Assembly: GCF_000149955.1 (NCBI RefSeq)
Contig: NC_030990.1
Location: forward strand, 1,449,021-1,513,020
Source of the DNA: Fusarium oxysporum f. sp. lycopersici 4287
Lineage: Eukaryota > Ascomycota > Sordariomycetes > Hypocreales > Nectriaceae
DNA: 64,000 bases
Reading direction: 5' to 3'
The notes under the pieces are model-generated. The model did no database searches. It saw nothing but the letters and a program-made list of their open reading frames with translations, and had not been told where the DNA came from. This document shows, piece by piece, positions 55,901-64,000 of the stretch. Within the stretch, counting starts at the first letter, position 1, and each line of letters opens with the position of its first letter. A program made the position numbers and the translations under genes.

Positions 55901-58900
55901 CAACGAGGTGCGAGAGACTACTCAACTGATATGAAGTCAAAAACTATGACGCTCTTGTTAAACCCAAGAATATCAGTGGTGCTTGTCCCTTTGGTCCGGT
56001 ACGGCAGGGATGAATCTGGGCATTCTCTGAACCAATCAATTTGTGTTGACACGAATTACGTCAGACAAGCTGGCCAATAACGGAGAATAGTCGGCAACGT
56101 TCGGCTATCCAAAAACAACCAAGATCCTTGATCGGTAACTCTGTTGACGAATCATGAGGCTGTGAAATCTCTGTCGAAACCACATTTCCACTTGCATGGA
56201 AGCAATGGCAGGCCAAAACGTCTGAGGGTGTGAGCGTGAGCATCCACGGAAGACCAACACCGCTACAGGTTCTTAACGGTGCAAGTTGACGGGTCGCTCC
56301 GGGTTGCTGAAGCTTAATATTTGAATGCGTTCTTCTTGTTCTAACAGGCACGTAATGTAATAGTCGGTGTAGGAGCAAGATAGCAAACTCGCTCAATATA
56401 CTCAGTAGTGTTTTGTGATTTGAACGTGAATCTTTTCAGATCTTTCATAATCATGTTTCTTCATGTACAGATAAAGAAGAAGAAAAAGCAAATACAACAT
56501 CCATCCCTCAACAAATTACCCGATGCTGCAGGTTTATGTATTCTTGCAGATTTGCATGGATTGTGATGGCCAGCAAGGTGATCTATCTAAAATTAAAGAG
56601 GGCTGGTGGGGAGACACGGAACGAAAATTCCTCACTACACCACCTCACCTCATCTAATTCTCACACTCCTTTTCCCACACCTTTGACTGCAGTGTGTTTT
56701 TCTTCACCGTTTCGTCAAGGTCATGTGGGTGTATTGTGCTCTGTGGGTACGGAGCATTAACTATTAAGTATTATTCTTGTGACCGCCTCGGATTCCAAGG
56801 TGAACATCCAGTTTGGGAACAAGCTAGTAAAGGTGAGACGTCGGGGGATCTCCACATCATCGCGATGCAAATCAATCACCGAAGGTCAAGTCAGTCGCCA
56901 GCCTGAAGCGGAGTTGAACCCGCAGTGGATCCCCTTCCGGCCCCGGTGCCTCCGGCGCTGAGATCACCTCCCCCATCGGCCACAACCCGAGCCCACCGGT
57001 TACCACTGCGGAGGGCTACTGTAAGCCTAAGCTCGAAGGGGGGCGGGAAAAGACATCCGGCTAACCCTGCCTGGTCAAGTTGAGAGCCCCTCGAGGTTTG
57101 AGCCATGAAGGCAGGAGAGATCAAACTCCAATGAGCGCAGGCATTGTCCGCTTTTTAATTCTTCAGCAGGTTATTTGTGCTTCTCCATGGGGTGCAAGTG
57201 GGCCATGAGCCTCGTCGTGCATCGTGTCGTCTCGTGCCGGTCAAAGCCATCTTGATGCAGATGCAGTCCAGCCCAGCCCAGCCCATACAGGGGCTACCCT
57301 TTTGACATGGCCGGCCCTGATAGTTGAGCTCTGGACCGGGTTTGGTAGATGGAATTCACCCTCACCCTAGATATCGGCATTCCTCCGTAGGGACTTTAGC
57401 ATTTCTATCCTCCGCATTATTCCAGGAATCTGTAGTAAACAAGCTGGGGTGGTGGTGTGGCCGATCTCCCGCCCTGGACATGTTCCGTAAACCAAAGGTT
57501 GACGATCATGCCACCATTCGCTGTATTCACTACGCACAGATGTATAATGAGCGAAGGACGTCGAATTCAGGTCCGAGATCAACAATGACTGACAGAATTG
57601 TCTAAGCCCATCACTTCTGACCGATGACTGTAGGGAAATAACGTCGGTCGGTCTCGTAGAACTCTCGGGACCCTCGGGCATTCTCTTGACACTCCCCAAC
57701 AACTCGTCCATATTCTAGAAGTGATTTACCGCAATCCACGTCAAATGTCGTGTTTGTCTGTGAAGAAATCCCCACTACGGGGTTTTTCTCTCGGGCGGTT
57801 CATGCGTGATACGAACCAGGAACAGGCTTCTTAATCGAAGCTGAGAGTTGGTCTGGTCATCGATTACACCATCTGGACGTAAATGATTAGTGAAGCGAGA
57901 GATGATAAAGCACTGGCCAGTATTTTGTTACATTGTTCAGTAGATGCTCAGTTATGGCCAACTTATTAATTCTCGAAATTGTGTTTCAACCCGTCAGGTG
58001 TCCCTGAGTACAAGAGGTATGAAATCAAGACAACAACATAATTTCTTTGACACATAGTTCAGCACACCTTTCAGTATGATAATTTGTGTAAAAAGAAAAC
58101 ATCTCAGCTGCACCCATCCGCCAACCTTCCGCGCCCTCCGCCGTCATTATCGAAAGCTGGAGCCCGGGCCCGAGACGGACTCCACATACAACGATCCCAA
58201 GGTACCTGAGGCGTGCCCACCACCGCAGATATAATACCGTTGAAGAAAAATCCGCTACATGGTATCAACACCAAGCCTGGTTCAAATACAAAACCCCTCC
58301 ACCAACATTCTCCCTTGCCCAATGGCATAGGGTACGTTTTCTATGACAGGAATATGTCTCATCTTTTGCCCTATGCCCTCTGCCGCAGCCATGCGCCGTC
58401 GCACTGCATATGTAGGCTCCCCCTGCTCGGCTTTGGCAAACGCCATCCCCGAACCTCCAGGCGAGCTTTGGCTCGGCTACCGACGTCCTGAAGCGGCTGC
58501 GGCTATCAACCGGCCTTGACGTCCTCCCATCTTACGACTTGACTTAGGTTGTGCGAGGGACAAAAACCACCTACCCCCAACAAGTTGTAACCCTCCCTCA
58601 CATTCACCTGCCTGTTTGTTACGATCGCGATCCTGTCGCATTGCTCTGGGTCCAAGTGGTTCCCTCGGCTTGCCTCAACTCTTCTTACAGACATCAATGC
58701 CTCGCTTTGGACATTCAACAGCCTCAGTTTCTATTTATGCTCTCGGACATCAATTTGCGGCGGCCTGACAATCAATCTCCCCAGCGTTTCAACATAGCTT
58801 GACACACCAACAAAGACAACAGGCCTGAGCGATCGGACATCACAAGCAAAGTTTCGCAGATCCTCTTGTATCTCGCATCGTCATTCATTACTCTACTTAA

Positions 58901-59872
58901 CAACAACAACAAGTTGGATCGACACCACCCAAACACCGACTGGCAATCCAGGACATGGCAATCATGTTAAAACCTGATCACTGGCCACCTCCACGATAAC
59001 AGATGCGCCTTCAGTCAGAGTCATCAAGAGCCCAGACCTTGACCAACGTGAACAGCGTGGAGGGGCATTGGAGTCACTCAGCGCAATCTCGCCATAACTT
59101 GGTCCATCATGTTGAGACAAGCAAAGCATGCCTGGGCTTTGGGCATGTCGTGGTGCTTCCCAAAATGACTGGGCATTTAGCACCTTCATAGGTTGCTTTC
59201 CAGTGCCGGTTCGCGAAGTCCCAGGACAGTCAGTCTCGGGCAAGAGTTCTATCAAGCAACTACTTGCAGCCCCATTTTGATCGCAATAGAGGACAAGTCG
59301 CCGATACATCCATGGCATTTTGTGGCCAACCCAGCACCTCACCTCGCAATACTTCATCACTAGTTGAATCGATATATCCAACAATCTCATCACAGTCAAC
59401 ACATCAGAAGTCACGATAGTAAAAGGGCAAGGCAAGGCAAGGCACAGCAAGGCTTGTTTCAAATATCTCATTGACTGGTATGTAAAGTCTTCTTCCATCT
59501 CTTTTTAACCTCGCCTCTATTCCCATCCTGTCTGGTTCATGCCAGATGTAAACAAAATTAATAGCCGTTAACACGTCAAGCAGATTATGGAAAACAAAAA
59601 AGCCTTATCACGGAGGCTCGCTCAACAGAGTACCAGAGGCCACCGACTAAAGCGTGTGGCATAACATGACATAACAAGAGTTACCACAGCTGATCTTTGG
59701 CGTTAAAGTTTGCACAAAGCAGCTGAGTTAGTATACTCAAGTCACTCAAGTACCGCAATCATTTACAAGTGCAATGCCGACGACGAGCACTTCATGGTCG
59801 AGATATGCATCTTAGCCTATTCCAAACCCTCAAATGACAATGCTTGCAAATCATACACAAGTGTGCACATGA
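52990..59872. other. 6.9 kb with no recognisable gene
   Basis: Upstream of CTF1 and downstream of the malic enzyme gene. Only short domain-less frames occur (longest 58962-59498 -, about 178 codons). Local repeats: a 19-bp unit repeated twice in tandem at 55445-55482, (AGCCC)3 near 57269-57284, and (GGCAA)3 near 59428-59442. No transposase, tRNA or rRNA was recognised. The left part is probably a long CTF1 promoter and leader. Confidence 0.55.
55445..55482. repeat. 19-bp tandem direct repeat, two copies
   Basis: AGGTCGAATCGAATCGGCG occurs twice back-to-back, each copy containing an internal CGAAT duplication. It lies in gene-free sequence. It could be a simple slippage product or a paired binding site. 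Confidence 0.8.
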
Positions 59873-62451
59873 TTACAGATGCGTCTTGGCATCAGCAAAG
59901 CAAAGAGGGTTATAGATACGCTGCTTGATGTAGGTGGTCAGGGCAACATCACCCCACTCCTCCCACTCAGCCCATTGAGACTCAGGAAGTTCAGAGACAC
60001 CACCACGTCGAGCGGCCTTCATGACCTCGCGAGCGACAATGACACTAGCATCACGGACACGCTCAATGCGGGGGTATATGAGGCCCTTGTGAACCTCATC
60101 GGCATTTAGGGAGCCAGCCAGAGCAGCGGCAGAGGTGTAAACCATCTCGTCGGTAACACGAGAAGCCTTGGCCAGGATGGCACCGAGACCCAGACCAGGG
60201 AAAATGTAAACATTGTTGCCTTGGTTGGGGTGGTAGACCGTGTGGTGAGTTTCGTCACCAAACTTGGCCTTGACGGGGTTGAAGGGAGAGCCAGAAGCGA
60301 AGAGGACAGTGCCCTCGGTCCACTCAATAGCCTGCTCAAAGGTGCACTCAGCCTTGGTGAGAGGGTTGCTGAGAGGGAAGAGAATGGGACGGCGCTCAAG
60401 GCCACCCTCCTGAACAGAGTGCTTGAGAGCACGGACAACAGGCTCGGTGAAGACGCCGAAGGTTGCAGTAAGACCAACCAGGGCACTGGGCTTGACATAC
60501 TCGATGACTTCCTCAAGAGTGCGGTACTGCTGACCATTGTTGTCAGTTCGAGCGAAGTACTTCTTGTGCTCAGCCAGGCGATCACCACGGTCTTTAGTAA
60601 CAAGACCCTTGGTATCGACGAGCCAGAACTTGTCGCGGGCGGCAGCTTCGCTCAATCCACGGCGTGTATAGTACTCAACGAGCTGTTTGGCAACACCGAC
60701 ACCAGCAGAGCCGGCGCCCATGAAGACAAGCCGCTGTTCCTCGATTGGAACACCAGACTGCTCAACAGCGCCAATATATCCACCCAACACAACGGCACCA
60801 GTTCCCTGGATATCGTCGTTCTATCAAAATAATGTCAGCACCGAACTTTCATCAAGTTCATCGGTTCACTTACGAAGCATCGGTATTGGTCTCGGTAACG
60901 GTCGAGATAACCAAAGGCCTTCTCACTGTCGAAGTCCTCGAATTGGACAACCATGCTGGGGAAAACCTCGCGGGCAGCTTCCATAAACTCATCCATGAAA
61001 GCCTGCTGCTCAGGGTACGAAGGTCGCTTTTGTCGCAGACCCAGGGTAGAAGGGGTCTTTCAGGTTCTCCTCGTTGTTGGGTACCGCAGTCAAGGACAAT
61101 GGGAAGGGTCTTGGAGGGGTGTATACCAGCAGCGCCGGTGTAAAGAGCAGGCTTTCCGATCTGGTTGTTCTTGGTTAGGAGGTATTTTTCAAGTGTGGTT
61201 TGCGATCGACTTACAGAGATACCGACACCGTGATACCGAGATCACCCAGACCAAGGATGCGAGAGCCATCGTGACGACGCAAATCTCAGGATCCTGGCAA
61301 GGCCAGTTTCGGAGCATAGCACGGATGGACTTTCGCTGCTTGATGGAGATGTACAGAGCCTCGGGGCGAGTGTAAATGCTAGAGTATTGCAAGCAGACAT
61401 CACCGATTGTGGGGGTATAGACGAGGGGCATGAGCTCTCGGATGTTGTCGATGAGGAGACGATAGAAAAGGTCGGTGTTTTGGTCCCTTGAGAGTGGACA
61501 GGTAAAGGTACTTGTCGATAGGTGTCTGGCGGGTCTGAATCATCTTCATGGCTCGGGCGCACTGGGTCTCGAAGCTCTCCATAGTGTGGGGGAGGAGACC
61601 AGTGAGGTTCTTAGAGGCGCGTTCCTCGGGTGTGAAGGCAAGTCCTGCACGAAGAATTGTTAGCATGCTTCAAAGGAAAGTATGATAGCTGGTGATGAAG
61701 GAATTCGTGAAGAGCGACGGACACCTTCCATGACTACAAGTGGTAGCAAGGCCACTGGCGCCATGGTGGTGACAACAAGTGTTGTCGCAATTGACAAGGT
61801 GGAATGGGACGGCTTACCCTTATTCCAGAGAGGTTCTCGGACAATCTGGTAGCCGGCAGCATTGGACTCGTCAACATATTCAGGTGTTCGGTCCTGCTTG
61901 ACCTCGGCATAGTGGTCTTGGACGTAGCCACGGTGTTGATCAAGGGCGGCCATCTTGATTTCTTGTTCGATCTTGGAAAGGTCGACGGGGGACATTGGAT
62001 TGGAATCTGTAAGTCTTCGTCTAGAAAGACATGGGGAGGTTAGATATAGTTATAGGCAACGGGAAGGAGGGGTCGGAGGACGGGAGGGGGGTACACACGG
62101 GGATGATGTTGTTGATGATCTAGAGCGAGGCGTGGCAATTTCAGAGCTGGCGGTACTATGAGGGGACGAAGACGCCATGGACATAGACAATGGGAGATGG
62201 GGTGATGAGAACGGAAAGAAAGATGAATAGGAGAGCCTGGGGTTTGAGGGTCGAGGGCGGCGATTATTAGTAGTCGCCGTGAGAACAACGGCTGGGGGAA
62301 CAGTAGACGAGCGGGTGGAAGCACGGGTCAAAGTAGACGATGTCGCGGAGCGCAAGGGGCCACTAGCGAAGAAAAGTCGGTTTAAGACGTTTTGGGCGGA
62401 ACCGGGTCCCGAAGGCGAGGCCACTGTCATGGTCGAGAGCGTTTGGCCCAT
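59873..62451 (-). CDS. MAE1: NAD-dependent malic enzyme, mitochondrial; frame broken by several 1-nt indels
   Basis: Exons as read: 62451-62099, 62020-61818, 61644-61215, 61160-60874 and 60820-59873. The first exon encodes a Ser/Thr/Arg-rich, acid-poor leader (NRLFFASGPLRSATSSTLTR) typical of a mitochondrial presequence. Then the malic enzyme fold: ALDQHRGYVQDH, FTPEERASKNLTGLLP, LVYTPTIGDVCLQYSSI, CFNDDIQGTGAVVLGGYIGA (metal/NAD region), FMGAGSAGVGVAKQL (NAD-binding GAGSAG) and PLSNPLTKAECTFEQA. The enzyme decarboxylates malate to pyruvate. In exons 3 and 4 the frame shifts about five times (near 61486, 61270, 61231, 61080 and 61045), yet family residues continue in the shifted frames without obvious missense change. 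This looks like assembly error more than old decay. ATG 61995 is an alternative start lacking the leader. Confidence 0.85.
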
Positions 62452-63807
62452 GTTTGGGTTTGGGTATGGCAATGGTACCGTACCTCAGATGAGAAACTCG
62501 AAGAGATACCGGAGTATGGGGGAGAGGGAGCAGGGGTAAGCTCGGGGAACGGGGGTGCGTCTTGTTGGGTGGTGTAGGGCAGACAGGACAGGGCAGGGAA
62601 ATCAGTAAATGAATCAAGGGATTGTGATGCAACAAACGTTGCGGCCGACGCTTATCTGATGCTGTGAGGTGTGTAAGAATGAGATCGTGAGTGCGTTTAT
62701 GCAAATACTGCTGCTTGGCGTGTCTTGTCCTCGTAGGAAGGGGATATTAACTGCAACAGGCGCAGCACCAGCCAATTTTTTGCGAAACCAAACCCAAAAT
62801 TTTTGGGAGGTTGAGGACGACAAGCGATGACAATGACGGAGCAAGACGGATGGCAACGGACGGACAAAAAGCGGTTTCACTTTTTTCTCCAGAAATACGC
62901 CCTTGTCACCTTGAGAGTGGACTGTTAGCCATGTAATTCGGTACCGGTACACTACTAGGGCGCCAACGAAAAGTCTACGGCGCGACCGAGTAAACGTAGC
63001 AGATCCTTGCAGCTTTTCATTCGATGAGAAGGATAGGGAGGGGATGAGGTAACCTCTGAAATACGGGAGACATGATGGGGATAGATCGTGGGTGTGAGAA
63101 ATAGCATGGGCGTGTAGCAAGTAACATCCCTCTCACAATTCGAATTCCCAATGAGAACTCGAACTGAACTGGATGAATTGAGCTTGACTTGAGGTCAACA
63201 GATCAACTGCAGTACAAAACACCTGAGCTGTTATGGATGGGGATAACCGCATGGGGGAATTTTCTTTCTTGGGCATTGGGGCTGAAAGGTGAGTAGAGGG
63301 TGGGACCAGTGGGAGCACTAGCTGGGATCCCGCGTGGAACGCAGGAGGATTGGGGATATTCATGTATCGGGGGAACTAGCGGGTGACTTGTGGGAAGATG
63401 TATCTTTCACCTAGTCCTCTTTGGCTGTGACAGAAATCTGGCTGATACGTACCTTGCTGGGGAGATGGAACTGAGACGAGGACCCTGGCTGCGGAAGCTA
63501 CAGGTTGAGCTTCTGTCTTCTTTCCTCTTGAGGCAGGACTCTAACTCGCCAAATACTGGGGGAGCTTGGCAACTGTTTCGGTATTAGAAAGACTCCCGAA
63601 CATGACTTATTCAAACTTACCTCTATCTTTCCGTGTCTATGAGTCACTCGACTTTTTGAATTACGTCCTCTGCTCGGTGGCTTTGACTGTGGAGAAGCAG
63701 AGCCTGTGTGCCCCTATGGACGTGCGGGTGAACGTCCGCTTCACGATGCGTTGCGCTGGGATGTGAGATGTTGTCGAGTCCTTAGACGATCAGTGATATG
63801 ACCACTT
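62452..63807. other. Malic enzyme upstream region, nothing else recognised
   Basis: About 1.4 kb upstream of the malic enzyme gene. Pyrimidine-rich tracts on the minus strand suit a promoter or leader. Open frames up to 168 codons (62614-63120 -) show no domain and biased composition. Confidence 0.45.
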
Positions 63808-63999
63808 TCAAGAGCATTCCACATGCGCATCTCGGTCAAAAGAAACCAGATGCAGACACTCGGCGAAACAATCCATAAAATCAATCTCTCGTGGGTTATA
63901 GGTCGATTTACCTTGGTGAGGCTCAGTAAGGACACCGGTGTAGGTATGTGTAAATGGGCGCAGAAACCACTTGACGATGGTCCAGATGGTGTGATGGTG
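63808..63999 (-). CDS. Possible 3' end of a gene entering from the right edge (doubtful)
   Basis: An open frame of about 63 codons runs from the right window edge to TGA at 63810-63808, reading TIWTIVKWFLRPFTHTYTG and continuing with YNPREIDFMDCFAECLHLV. A GT donor-like site (CAAG|GTAAAT) lies inside it near 63912, so part may be intron. No family was recognised. It may be noise. Confidence 0.25.
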   Translation of the reverse strand, partial: HHHTIWTIVKWFLRPFTHTYTGVLTEPHQGKSTYNPREIDFMDCFAECLHLVSFDRDAHVECS

Positions 64000-64000
64000 G

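Noticed and set aside
56885..56960. tRNA-like T-arm sequence (GGTTCAACTCC on the minus strand)
   Set aside because: The stem does not pair over five bases and no anticodon, D-arm or acceptor stem could be found around it.
58962..59498. Open frame of about 178 codons on the minus strand
   Set aside because: No recognisable motif, no intron-extended model, atypical composition.
60221..60832. Plus-strand open frame of about 203 codons opposite malic enzyme
   Set aside because: Antisense shadow of the conserved malic enzyme C-terminal exon.
62614..63120. Open frame of about 168 codons on the minus strand
   Set aside because: Biased His/Ser/Arg composition and no domain; more likely leader or promoter sequence of the malic enzyme gene.

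Overview
The window is nuclear DNA of a filamentous ascomycete, most likely a Fusarium (Hypocreales). The evidence is genes with short GT-AG introns of about 48-65 bp, a nitrogen-repressor NmrA, a cutinase transcription factor CTF1/FarA-type protein whose sequence looks Fusarium-like, and a gene density typical of a core Pezizomycotina chromosome. All assignments were made by reading translations and motifs; no database search was possible. No tRNA, rRNA, CRISPR array or intact transposon was recognised.

Layout. 1-1137 (-) is the N-terminal part of an NmrA-type repressor, followed by about 6 kb with no recognisable gene. 7272-9823 (-) is a five-exon Zn2Cys6 regulator. 10374-15007 is a compact housekeeping block: FCF1 (-), RFC4 (+), a small predicted membrane protein (-) and a derlin (+). 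From 15228 to 34853 three paralogous 12-cysteine type I membrane proteins (A 15228-16990 -, B 25895-27451 +, C 33428-34853 +) alternate with an Nta1-type amidase with a very long tail (20892-24214 +), the H/ACA pseudouridine synthase CBF5 (28011-29728 +) and a GH43 glycosidase (31119-32249 +). 35252-39527 (-) is SAC3 (TREX-2), whose reading frame is interrupted near its 3' end. 39860-41140 (-) LTV1 and 41574-43645 (+) LSG1 are a divergent pair. 44245-47130 (-) is a GAS2/GAR-domain protein. 49790-52989 (-) is CTF1-like. About 6.9 kb without recognisable genes follows, then a mitochondrial NAD-malic enzyme (59873-62451 -) broken by several one-base indels, and a doubtful partial reading frame at the right edge.

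Functional themes. Four genes act in ribosome biogenesis (FCF1 and LTV1 for 40S, LSG1 for 60S, CBF5 for rRNA pseudouridylation). Others are core machinery (RFC4, SAC3, derlin). NmrA, the two Zn2Cys6 proteins and GH43 belong to nutrient and carbon regulation. The most novel-looking element is the three-member 12-Cys membrane-protein family: same cysteine spacing and shared intron positions, but divergent cytoplasmic tails, consistent with local duplication of a candidate surface sensor.
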